Shown in pieces: positions 50,565-58,880 of a stretch of 64,000 bases of DNA. The stretch spans positions 310,001 through 374,000 of the forward strand of contig JAYRJL010000002.1 of assembly GCA_041906305.1 (NCBI GenBank), read 5' to 3'. The notes below the pieces were generated by a model. That model saw nothing but the letters and a program-made list of their open reading frames with translations. It did no database searches and was not told where the DNA came from. Every line of letters begins with the position of its first letter. The stretch's first letter is position 1. Made by a program: the position numbers and the translations under genes. The DNA is from SHVZ01 sp041906305 (GTDB lineage: Bacteria; Pseudomonadota; Alphaproteobacteria; SHVZ01).

Positions 50565-51452
50565 ATGAACCGTACCCCTGGCAACAAGATCCGCGAAGAG
50601 GACATCCAGGCCTACGAACGCGACGGCGTCGTCTGCCTGCGCGGCATGTTCGATCGCGACTGGTGCGAGCGCCTGAAGGACGCCAGCATCAAGGCGGTCT
50701 CGGAGTTCAAGGGCACGTTCGAGCAGTCATCGCAGCGGCCGAACGGCGCGCCGCGCGTGCGCGGCAAGGACCACACTTCCGAGGGCGAGAAGTTCCGTTT
50801 CGTGACGCTGCTGTTCATGTGGCGGAGCTATCCGGATTTCGAGGCCTTCGCACGCGAGTCGCCGGCGGCCGAGATCGCCGGCACGCTGATGCGCTCGAAG
50901 ACGGTGCGCTTCTTCTACGACCAGCTCTTCACCAAGGACGCGACGGTGAAGGACCGCACCTCCTGGCACCAGGACCAGCCGTTCTGGCCGGTGAGCGGCC
51001 ACCACGTCGCCTCGATGTGGCTGGCATTGACCCCGGTCGGCCGCGATACCAGCGGCGTCGAGTACGTCGCGGGATCGCATCTGTGGGGCAAGCACTACAA
51101 CCCGCTTTTGACCGCGACCAGCAAAACGCTGCACCACGACGACCTGGAACCCTGTCCCGACTTCTCGCTCTACCGCGACGACCCCAAGTACAAGTTTCTC
51201 TCCTGGGACATGCAGCCGGGCGACATCCTGGTGCATCACCCGCTGGTGGTGCACGGCTCCGGCCCGAACCAGTCGGCGACCCAGCGGCGCATCGGCTTTT
51301 CCTCGCGCTGGCTCGGCGACGACGCGCGCTGGGTGCAGAAGGAAAAGACGATGTATGTCGAAGGCGACCCGCAGCTCAAGACCGGCGACGTCGTCCAGGG
51401 CGAGCCGTTCCCGGTCTGCTGGGAACGCGAGCGCGAGATGGCCGACGCCTGA
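50565..51452 (+). CDS. Phytanoyl-CoA dioxygenase (PhyH) family protein
   Basis: A 295-residue Fe(II)/2-oxoglutarate oxygenase. Iron ligands are His135-x-Asp137 (SWHQDQPFW) and His230 (LVVHGSGPNQS), with Arg241 or Arg242 as 2-oxoglutarate contact. The aromatic pocket HQDQPFWPVSGHHVASMWLA is typical of bacterial PhyH proteins acting on small hydroxyl- or amine-containing substrates (the ectoine hydroxylase branch is related). Its TGA overlaps the ATG of the alcohol dehydrogenase (TGATG), so hydroxylation followed by alcohol oxidation is a plausible pair. The gene is divergent from the GMC operon with a 119-base gap. Confidence 0.9.
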   Translation: MNRTPGNKIREEDIQAYERDGVVCLRGMFDRDWCERLKDASIKAVSEFKGTFEQSSQRPNGAPRVRGKDHTSEGEKFRFVTLLFMWRSYPDFEAFARESPAAEIAGTLMRSKTVRFFYDQLFTKDATVKDRTSWHQDQPFWPVSGHHVASMWLALTPVGRDTSGVEYVAGSHLWGKHYNPLLTATSKTLHHDDLEPCPDFSLYRDDPKYKFLSWDMQPGDILVHHPLVVHGSGPNQSATQRRIGFSSRWLGDDARWVQKEKTMYVEGDPQLKTGDVVQGEPFPVCWEREREMADA

Positions 51453-52507
51453 TGCAGATGCAGGCAGAGCAGATCGTCGCCTTCGGCCAGAAGCTGGAGC
51501 GGCGCTGCTATGAGATCCCGACGCCGAAGGGCACCGAGGTGGTGGTTCGCGTCACCGCTTCTGGCGTCTGCCACAGCGACGTCCACGTCCAGGACGGGTA
51601 TTTCGACCTCGGCAGCGGCAAGAAGGCGAATTTCGGCGCGGCCTTGAAGCTGCCACTGACCGCCGGCCACGAGATCGCCGGCGAGGTGCTCTCGCTCGGT
51701 CCCGACGCCAAGGGCGCTGCGGTCGGCGACAAGCGCATCGTCTATCCTTGGCTCGGCTGCGGCACCTGCAAGCGCTGCCTGACCGACGAGGAGCTTCTCT
51801 GCGGCAACAAGCGCAGCCTCGGCATTCGGCTGGATGGCGGCTTCGCCGATCACGTCGTCGTCCCGCATCCGAAGTATCTCGTCCCCTATGACGGGCTCAC
51901 CGACACCCAGGCTTGCACCCTCGCCTGCTCCGGCATCACGGCCCTGAGCGCGCTCAAGAAGCTGCCGAAGATGACCTCGGAAGACCGCCTTCTGATCATC
52001 GGCGCCGGCGGCGTCGGCCTGTCGGCGGTCGGCTTCGCTTCTAATGTCACCGATGCGAAAGTCATCGTCGCCGACATCACGGAAGACAAGCGGAAGGCGG
52101 CAATTGCCGCCGGTGCGGCTGACTCGATCGACAGTACTGATCCGAACGTGAAGGATCGCATCAAGCAGCTGGCGCCCGAAGGTTTCTTCGGCGTCATCGA
52201 CTTCGTAGGCTCGGAATCGACGATGAAGTTCGGCGTCGACAATCTCGGCCGCGGCGGCACGCTGGTGCTGGTCGGCCTCTTCGGCGGCACCTACCCCCTC
52301 GCCCTTCCAGGGTTCTCCGGACGCATGATCAGCATCCGCGGATCCTTCGTCGGCACGCTGGCCGAGCTGCACGAAGCGGCGAAGCTGCTGGCGAAGAATC
52401 CCGAGTCCGGCGTGCCCGTAACGACCCGGCCGCTGGCCGCGGCCAATGCGGCGCTCGACGATCTCCGTGCCGGCCGCGCGGTCGGCCGTATCGTGCTGGT
52501 GCCGTAG
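51452..52507 (+). CDS. Zinc-dependent alcohol dehydrogenase
   Basis: A 351-residue medium-chain dehydrogenase. Catalytic zinc ligands are Cys40 and His73-Glu74 (GHEIAGEV); structural zinc is held by Cys103, 106, 109 and 117 (GCGTCKRC and the following LLC). The cofactor loop is GAGGVGL (184-190). A second in-frame ATG two codons on (MQMQ) is an alternative start. It is coupled to the PhyH oxygenase, suggesting that it oxidises the hydroxylated product. Confidence 0.93.
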   Translation: MQMQAEQIVAFGQKLERRCYEIPTPKGTEVVVRVTASGVCHSDVHVQDGYFDLGSGKKANFGAALKLPLTAGHEIAGEVLSLGPDAKGAAVGDKRIVYPWLGCGTCKRCLTDEELLCGNKRSLGIRLDGGFADHVVVPHPKYLVPYDGLTDTQACTLACSGITALSALKKLPKMTSEDRLLIIGAGGVGLSAVGFASNVTDAKVIVADITEDKRKAAIAAGAADSIDSTDPNVKDRIKQLAPEGFFGVIDFVGSESTMKFGVDNLGRGGTLVLVGLFGGTYPLALPGFSGRMISIRGSFVGTLAELHEAAKLLAKNPESGVPVTTRPLAAANAALDDLRAGRAVGRIVLVP

Positions 52508-52550
52508 CGCTTGAACGCCTTGCCGGGATCGGGCCCACTCGGCTGACAAG

Positions 52551-54320
52551 ATGACCTCTCCCTTCCGCACCGATCTTCCCGAACCGAACCGTCCGACATT
52601 GATGGCGCGTCACCACGCCGTGGTCGCCAACCATCCCTGGGCGTCCCAAGCGGCGTTCCAGATCCTCGAAGCGGGCGGCAACGCCGTCGATGCCGGCGTC
52701 GCCGGCGGACTCGCGCTCAACGTCCTCGAAAGCGACATGTGCCACTTCCTCGGCGTGGCGCCGACGATGCTCTATATGGCCAAGGGCGCCGAGGTCGTCT
52801 CCGCCGTCGGCCCCGGTCCGTGGCCTGAGAAGGCAACGCTCGACTATTTCTGGGAGAAGCACGGCGGGATCGTGCCGCGCGGCATCCTGCATTCGGTCGT
52901 GCCCTCGGCGCCGGACACATGGATCGCGTTGCTGGAGCGCTACGGCACCATGTCGTTCGGCGAGGTCGCCGAGGCCGCTATCCGCTTTGCGCGTGACGGC
53001 TTCCCGATGTTCTTCCTTCGCCGCGACCGCACGATCGAGATGTACGAGAGCGGGCTCCACTATGCCTGCCCCACGACCGACGCCGTGTTCGCGCCAGGTG
53101 GCCGCGTGCCGCCGGTCGGCGAGATCTACAGGCAGACAGCCCAGGCCTCGATGCTGCAATACATCGCCGACCAGGAGAAAGCGGCGGCGAAGCGTGGCCG
53201 CGCCGCGGGTCTCAAGGCCGCGCGCGACGCCGTCTACAAGGGCGATGTCGCCCGCGCGCTCGTCAGGCTGCAAGACGAGCTCGGCGGGCTGATGACGATG
53301 AAGGACCTCGCCGCTTACGAAGGCGAGCTCGAGAGACCGATCCGCGGCCGTTTCGGCGACTGGGACATGTATGTCTCCGGCCCTTGGGGCCAGGGCCCGA
53401 TGGTGCTGGAGGCGCTCAACCTGCTGAAGCGCTTCGACCTCAAGTCGATGGGCCACAACTCGGCGCCGTATATCCACGTGCTGACCGAGGCGATGAAGCT
53501 GGCGGCATCCGACCGCGAGCACTACTTCGGCGACCCGCGCTTCGAGGACATTCCGCTCAACATGCTGCTCTCGGATGCCTACACCGAGACGCGCAGCCGC
53601 CAGATCGAGATGGACAAGGCGTGGCCGGAGCTGCCGACGCCTGGCCCCGTGCCCGGTCGCTCGCCGAAGCCCTGGGAGCCGGATCCATCCGCCAAGATCG
53701 GCCCGCCGCCCAAGCGCCAGCGCGAGCCGGCCGCCGCCGAGACCTCTTATATCTGTGTGGTCGACAGGCACGGCAACGCCTTCTCCTCCACCCCCAGCGA
53801 TGCGGGTGTCATGGGACCGGTGGTGCCGGAGCTCGGTCTTCCTTGCTGCGCCTGGGGGTCGCGCGCCTATACCGGCCGCGATCATCCGGCGCGCGTCGGC
53901 CCCTTCCGCCGCCCGCGCATGGCCGCCAACCCGCAGCTCGCGATCGTTCCCGGCCGCGCGGTCATGCCGTTCGGCTCGCCGGGATCGGAAGTCCTCGGCC
54001 AGGCGCAGATCCAGGCATTCCTCAACACAGTCGTCTTCGGCATGGAGCCGCAGCTCGCGGTCGAGAAGCCGCGCTTCGCCAGCTACAGCTGGCCGGGCTC
54101 GATGCTGCCGCACGGCTATCACCCCGGCCGGCTCCAGCTCGAAGGCCTCATCGACAAAGGGGTCGCGGCCGAGCTCGCCCGGCTCGGCCACAAGATCGAC
54201 TGGTGGCCGGACCGCCGCTGGCGCGCCGGCTCTGTCGGCATGATCCATTCCGACATCAAGGGTGGCATTCTGTACGCTGGCGCCGATCACCGGCGCACGG
54301 CCTACGCGATCGGCTGGTAG
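52551..54320 (+). CDS. Gamma-glutamyltransferase family protein (Ntn hydrolase)
   Basis: A 589-residue protein of the gamma-glutamyltranspeptidase family. The predicted autocleavage nucleophile is Thr398 (ETSYICVVDRHGNAFS), giving chains of about 397 and 192 residues; MPFGSPGSEVLGQAQIQ is the oxyanion-loop region. No signal peptide is present, unlike periplasmic GGT, so it probably acts in the cytoplasm on gamma-glutamyl or related amides. A Pro-rich insert (TPGPVPGRSPKPWEPDP) precedes the nucleophile. It lies 43 bases after the alcohol dehydrogenase and 9 bases before the thiolase. Confidence 0.9.
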   Translation: MTSPFRTDLPEPNRPTLMARHHAVVANHPWASQAAFQILEAGGNAVDAGVAGGLALNVLESDMCHFLGVAPTMLYMAKGAEVVSAVGPGPWPEKATLDYFWEKHGGIVPRGILHSVVPSAPDTWIALLERYGTMSFGEVAEAAIRFARDGFPMFFLRRDRTIEMYESGLHYACPTTDAVFAPGGRVPPVGEIYRQTAQASMLQYIADQEKAAAKRGRAAGLKAARDAVYKGDVARALVRLQDELGGLMTMKDLAAYEGELERPIRGRFGDWDMYVSGPWGQGPMVLEALNLLKRFDLKSMGHNSAPYIHVLTEAMKLAASDREHYFGDPRFEDIPLNMLLSDAYTETRSRQIEMDKAWPELPTPGPVPGRSPKPWEPDPSAKIGPPPKRQREPAAAETSYICVVDRHGNAFSSTPSDAGVMGPVVPELGLPCCAWGSRAYTGRDHPARVGPFRRPRMAANPQLAIVPGRAVMPFGSPGSEVLGQAQIQAFLNTVVFGMEPQLAVEKPRFASYSWPGSMLPHGYHPGRLQLEGLIDKGVAAELARLGHKIDWWPDRRWRAGSVGMIHSDIKGGILYAGADHRRTAYAIGW

Positions 54321-54329
54321 GAGGAACAG

Positions 54330-55562
54330 ATGGCCTCTCCCGTCTTCGTTCTCGGCGGCGCGCAGTCGGATTTCTCAGTCAACGCGTCACGCCAGCAGCA
54401 GACGCTGTTCGACATGATGGGAGCGACCGTCCGCCAAGCGCTCGCCTCGACCAAGCTCGAACCGGGCGATGTTCAGGTCGCGCATGTCGGAAATTTCGCG
54501 GCCGAACTGTTCTGCGGCCAGGGCTTGCTCGGCGGCTTCTTCGCCGCGATCGACCCGGCCTTCGCCGGACTTCCAACCTCACGCCACGAGGCCGCCTGCG
54601 CCTCGAGCTCCATCGCGGCCCTCGCCGCCGCAGCCGAGATCGAGGCAGGCCGCTACGACCTCGCCTGCATTGTCGGCATCGAAATGATGCGGAACGTGCC
54701 GGGCGACCTGGCGACCCAGCATCTTGGTACCGCCGCCTGGAATGGCCGCGAGTTCCAGGACGCGAAGTACGTCTGGCCCCGCGCCTTCAGCGACCTCGGC
54801 GACGAGTACGATCGCCGCTACGGCCTCAAATACCAGCACCTCGCCCGCATCGCTGAGATCAACTACGAAAACGGGCGACGGAACCCGAACGCGCATACGC
54901 GCCGCTGGACCTTCGATCCGAAGAGCTTCACCGAGGACAACGAGGCGAACCCGGTGATCGAGGGCCGCATCCGCCGACAGGATTGCGGGCAGGTTTCGGA
55001 CGGGGCTGCGGTGGTGTTCTTCGCCTCCAAAGCCTTCGCCGAACGCTACGCGAAGCGGACGGGCAGGAAGCTCGACGACATCCCGACCCTGCGCGGCTGG
55101 GGTCACCGCACCTCGCCGATGCACTCGGCCGAGAAGCTCGCCGCCAGCCGTGGCCAGCGCTACGTCTACCCTCACGTGCGCGGCACGATCGAAGATGCGT
55201 TCAAGCGCGCCGGCATCGGCGGGGTCGACCAGCTCGACGGCATCGAGACCCATGATTGCTTCTCGGTCACCGAGTACATGGCGATCGACCATTTCGGCAT
55301 CACCGAGCCGGGCGAAGCCTGGAAGGCGATCGAGGCCGGGGACATCGAGCGCAACGGTCGGATCCCGATCAACCCAAGCGGCGGCCTGATCGGCGCCGGG
55401 CATCCGGTCGGCGCCACGGGCGCCCGCATGCTGCTCGATGCCTACAAGCAGGTGACCGGCACCGCCGGCGACTATCAGGTCGAGGGGGCCAAGAGCTTCG
55501 CCACGCTCAACATCGGCGGGGCCGCGACCACGACGGTCTCGTTCATCGTCGGGCGCGCGTGA
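54330..55562 (+). CDS. Thiolase family protein (SCP-x/acetyl-CoA acetyltransferase-like)
   Basis: A 410-residue thiolase-fold protein. The acyl-accepting cysteine is Cys90 (RHEAACASSSIA) and the histidines are His308 (ETHDCF) and His358 (GAGHPVGATG). The second catalytic cysteine, normally in a C-terminal CxG loop, is not there: the loop reads TLNIGGAA. This matches the SCP-x-like branch, so cleavage or condensation by a modified mechanism, or only acyl transfer, is possible. Its TGA overlaps the ATG of the acyl-CoA synthetase (TGATG), so they work on the same acyl chain. Confidence 0.9.
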   Translation: MASPVFVLGGAQSDFSVNASRQQQTLFDMMGATVRQALASTKLEPGDVQVAHVGNFAAELFCGQGLLGGFFAAIDPAFAGLPTSRHEAACASSSIAALAAAAEIEAGRYDLACIVGIEMMRNVPGDLATQHLGTAAWNGREFQDAKYVWPRAFSDLGDEYDRRYGLKYQHLARIAEINYENGRRNPNAHTRRWTFDPKSFTEDNEANPVIEGRIRRQDCGQVSDGAAVVFFASKAFAERYAKRTGRKLDDIPTLRGWGHRTSPMHSAEKLAASRGQRYVYPHVRGTIEDAFKRAGIGGVDQLDGIETHDCFSVTEYMAIDHFGITEPGEAWKAIEAGDIERNGRIPINPSGGLIGAGHPVGATGARMLLDAYKQVTGTAGDYQVEGAKSFATLNIGGAATTTVSFIVGRA

Positions 55563-57214
55563 TGAGCAGCTGGGCGAAAAGGCCGACCTCTGCGATCCGC
55601 AACGAGGCTTGGTTCGGCGACCGCATCGTCAAGACCTTCGTCGATCGCGCGGCCAACTATGACGCGATGATCCGCCGGAGCGTCGCCAGGTTCCCCGATC
55701 GCGAGGCGCTGGTCTTCGAGGACCAGCGCTACACCTATCGCCAGCTCGACCGAGCGCTCGATGCGGTCGCCGCCAACCTCGTCGCGCGCGGCATCAAGCA
55801 GGGCGATAGGGTCGGCCTCTACTGCGGCAACCATGCGGCCTTCTTTCTCGCCTCCTTCGGCGCGATCCGCCTCGGAGCGGTCGCGGTGCCGATCGGCATC
55901 CGCCAGCAGGCGCCGGAGATCGCCTACGCGCTCGACAACTGCCAGGCGACGGCGCTGATTTTCGATGCCAGTGCCGCCAGCAGGCTTCCGCAGGCGTCCG
56001 AGATTCCGTCCGTTGGCCCGCGCTTCTCGGTCGAGGGATCGGTTCCGGGCGCCGAGCCGTTCGAGGCGCTGCTGAAGCCGGGGGCCGCGTTCAAGCCGGT
56101 TGCCATAGACCAGCACGACCTCGCCTTCATCATGTACACCTCGGGCACCACGGGAAAGCCGAAGGGGGCGATGCTGACGCATGCCAACTTCGTGCACTCG
56201 GCGATGCATTTCGAGATCTGTGTCGGCCACACCGAGAAGACGCGCGGGCTGCTGGCGATCCCGGGATCCCATATCAGCGGTCTCGGGGCGATCGTCACCG
56301 AGATGCTGCATGTCGGCGGCTGCATCGTCGTCGCGCGCGAGTTCAAGGTCCGGTCCTGCCTCGAGCTGATGGTGAAGGAGAAGGTCACCTTCACCGTCTT
56401 CGTACCGACCATGTACAAGCTCTGCCTGATGGAACCGGACTTCGACTCCTTCGATGTGAAGGCGTCATGGACGGTCGGTCTCTACGGCGGCGCGATCATG
56501 CCGGAGGCGGTGATCGCGCTGATGGCGGAGAAGCTGCCGCATCTGGAGCTGGTGAACGGCTACGGCGCGACCGAGACCTGCTCTCCCGCGACCGTGACCT
56601 TGCCGCGCGAGGCGACAAGGTATCCCGACAGCATCGGCAAGACCGTGCCGCTCGGCGACATCAAGATCATGGACGAGAACGGCATCGAGGTTCCGCGCGG
56701 CGAGGCCGGCGAGCTCTGGATCGGCGGCCCGATGGTGACCAAGGGCTACTGGAACAATCCGGAAGCGACCAAGGCCAATCTCGTCGGCGGCTACTGGCGC
56801 TCGGGCGACATCGGCTCGATGGACGAGCACGGCTATGTCCGCATCCACGACCGCAAGAAGGACATGATCAACCGCGCCGGCTTCAAGGTCTACTCGGCCG
56901 AGGTCGAGAACGTCCTGACCTTCCACCCGGACGTGATCGAATGCGTGGTCGTGGCGCGCCCCGATCCGGTGATGGGCGAACGCGTCCAGGCGTTCGTCCG
57001 CTCCGGCCGCGCCGAACTCACGCAGGAGGAGCTGCGCGCCTTCTGCTCAGACAAGCTTGCCGACTACAAGGTGCCCGACGTGGTCCGCGTGACCACCGAG
57101 CCGCTGCCGCGCAACAACAACGGCAAGCTGATGAAGACGATCCTCCGCGCCCAGGCGGAGGAAGAGGCCCGGAACAACCCAGACCTGTTCGCCCGCAAGC
57201 GCGCCGCCTCCTAG
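55562..57214 (+). CDS. AMP-dependent acyl-CoA synthetase
   Basis: A 550-residue adenylate-forming ligase. The ATP loop is YTSGTTGKPKGA (192-203), the acyl-adenylate motif is GYGATETCSP, and the hinge/catalytic motif GYWRSGDIGSMDEHGY plus the C-terminal lysine loop NNNGKLMKTILR are intact. The start MSSWAKRPTSAIRNEAWF overlaps the thiolase stop. It activates a carboxylic acid (medium-chain, aromatic or branched; not resolved) as its CoA ester. Confidence 0.92.
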   Translation: MSSWAKRPTSAIRNEAWFGDRIVKTFVDRAANYDAMIRRSVARFPDREALVFEDQRYTYRQLDRALDAVAANLVARGIKQGDRVGLYCGNHAAFFLASFGAIRLGAVAVPIGIRQQAPEIAYALDNCQATALIFDASAASRLPQASEIPSVGPRFSVEGSVPGAEPFEALLKPGAAFKPVAIDQHDLAFIMYTSGTTGKPKGAMLTHANFVHSAMHFEICVGHTEKTRGLLAIPGSHISGLGAIVTEMLHVGGCIVVAREFKVRSCLELMVKEKVTFTVFVPTMYKLCLMEPDFDSFDVKASWTVGLYGGAIMPEAVIALMAEKLPHLELVNGYGATETCSPATVTLPREATRYPDSIGKTVPLGDIKIMDENGIEVPRGEAGELWIGGPMVTKGYWNNPEATKANLVGGYWRSGDIGSMDEHGYVRIHDRKKDMINRAGFKVYSAEVENVLTFHPDVIECVVVARPDPVMGERVQAFVRSGRAELTQEELRAFCSDKLADYKVPDVVRVTTEPLPRNNNGKLMKTILRAQAEEEARNNPDLFARKRAAS

Positions 57215-57338
57215 ATCGGGCATTCCGCCTCAGGCTCAATTCCGTCGTTGCGTGTCGCGGAAGGGCTTTCGATGCCAGGGTTCTTGTGCGACCTTGGCTG
57301 CCTAAGGCCTTTCCCTCCGACATTCTGTTTCCCGCCCG

Positions 57339-58592
57339 ATGAGCAAATATTCCGTCTTCCGCCTCATCTCCGAGGGCCTGCGCGGCCAGACCGGCTGGGG
57401 CCGGGCTTGGCGCGACCCGGAGCCCAAGCCCGCCTATGACGTGATCATCATCGGCGGTGGCGGCCATGGCCTCGCTAGCGCCTACTACCTCGCCCGCAGC
57501 CAGGGCATCACCAACGTCGCGGTGCTGGAGCGCGGCCAGATCGGCCTCGGCAACGTCGGCCGCAACACCACGATCGTCCGCTCGAACTACCTCTTCCCCG
57601 AGAACAACCTGTTCTACGAGAAGTCGCTGCAGCTCTGGGAAGGGCTCGAGCAGGACCTGAACTTCAACGTGATGATGAGCCAGCGCGGCGTCATCAACCT
57701 CTATCACTCCGACAGCCAGCGCGACGCCTATGCGCGCCGCGGCAACTCGATGCGGCTGAACGGCATCGACGCCGAACTGCTCGACCGCGATCAGGTGCGC
57801 GAGCTGGCGCCGATCCTCGACTTCGACAACGCTCGCTTCCCGATCCAGGGCGGGCTCCTGCAGAAGCGCGGCGGCACCGCCCGCCACGACGCGGTTGCCT
57901 GGGGCCTGGCGCGCGGCGCCGACCGGCTCGGCGTCGACATCATCCAGAATTGCGAGGTCACCGGCATCCGCCGCGAGGGCGACCGGGTCGTAGGCGTCGA
58001 GACCACGCGCGGCTACATCGCGGCCCCCAAGGTCGGCATCGCGGTCGCGGGCCACACCTCGCAGGTGGCGGCCATGGCCGGCATCCGGCTTCCGGTCGAG
58101 AGCCACCTGCTGCAGGCCTTCGTCTCGGAGGCGATCAAGCCGGTCCTCGACTGCGTCGTCACCTTCGGCGCCGGCCACTTCTACATCAGCCAGTCGGACA
58201 AGGGCGGCCTGGTCTTCGGCGGCGGCCTCGACGGCTACAACTCGTTCTCGCAGCGCGGTACCCTGCCCGAGGCCGAACACGTGATCAGCGAGGGTGTCTC
58301 GATGATCCCGATGCTCTCCAGGCTCCGCGTGCTCCGCCAATGGGCGGGCGTCATGGACATGACCTTCGACGGCACGCCGCTGATCTGCAAGACGCCGGTC
58401 CGCGGCCTCTACGTCAACGGCGGCTGGTGCTACGGCGGCTTCAAGGCGGTGCCGGGTTCCGGCTGGTGCTTCGCGCACACGATCGCCAAGGACGAGCCGC
58501 ACCCGTTCAACGCCGCGATGACGATCGAGCGCTTCCGCGACGGCGCAATGGTCGACGAGAAGGGCGCCGGTCCCTTCCCCTGGCTGCACTAA
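57339..58592 (+). CDS. soxB: Sarcosine oxidase subunit beta
   Basis: A 417-residue flavoprotein subunit where sarcosine (N-methylglycine) is oxidised. FAD loop IIGGGGHGLASAYYLA; GNVGRNTTIVRSNYL is diagnostic for heterotetrameric enzymes. The covalent FMN histidine is probably His183 (GGTARHDAVAWG). It leads the canonical soxBDAG order. No strong ribosome binding site is seen before the ATG, but the N-terminus MSKYSVFRLISEGL matches the family. A 124-base gap separates it from the acyl-CoA synthetase gene and probably holds its promoter. Confidence 0.96.
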   Translation: MSKYSVFRLISEGLRGQTGWGRAWRDPEPKPAYDVIIIGGGGHGLASAYYLARSQGITNVAVLERGQIGLGNVGRNTTIVRSNYLFPENNLFYEKSLQLWEGLEQDLNFNVMMSQRGVINLYHSDSQRDAYARRGNSMRLNGIDAELLDRDQVRELAPILDFDNARFPIQGGLLQKRGGTARHDAVAWGLARGADRLGVDIIQNCEVTGIRREGDRVVGVETTRGYIAAPKVGIAVAGHTSQVAAMAGIRLPVESHLLQAFVSEAIKPVLDCVVTFGAGHFYISQSDKGGLVFGGGLDGYNSFSQRGTLPEAEHVISEGVSMIPMLSRLRVLRQWAGVMDMTFDGTPLICKTPVRGLYVNGGWCYGGFKAVPGSGWCFAHTIAKDEPHPFNAAMTIERFRDGAMVDEKGAGPFPWLH

Positions 58593-58604
58593 GGGGGATC
58601 GACC

Positions 58605-58880
58605 ATGCTGCGCATCAACTGCCCCTTCTGCGGCGTCCGCGACGAAGCCGAGTTCAAGTTCGGCGGCGACGCCTCGGTGAAGCGCCCCTCGGCTGACGCC
58701 GGCGCCGAGGCCTTCTATCTCTACGCCTACGAGCGCGAGAACCCGAAGGGCTGGTACGTCGAGTGGTGGCACCATGTCGCCGGTTGCCGCCAGTGGCTCA
58801 AGGTCGTCCGCCACACCGTGACCCATGACATCGCCCAGGTCGCCAAGGCCGGCGACGCCGTCTCGGTGCCGCAGTCATGA
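58605..58880 (+). CDS. soxD: Sarcosine oxidase subunit delta
   Basis: A 91-residue zinc-binding subunit. Cys6 and Cys9 (NCPFCG), a histidine of WWHHVAG (56-57) and Cys61 form the zinc site; the length is typical. It is 12 bases after soxB and overlaps soxA by four bases (ATGA). Confidence 0.96.
   Translation: MLRINCPFCGVRDEAEFKFGGDASVKRPSADAGAEAFYLYAYERENPKGWYVEWWHHVAGCRQWLKVVRHTVTHDIAQVAKAGDAVSVPQS

Noticed and set aside
57248..57439. 63-codon frame before soxB
   Set aside because: Overlaps the soxB start in another frame and has no ribosome binding site or conserved feature.
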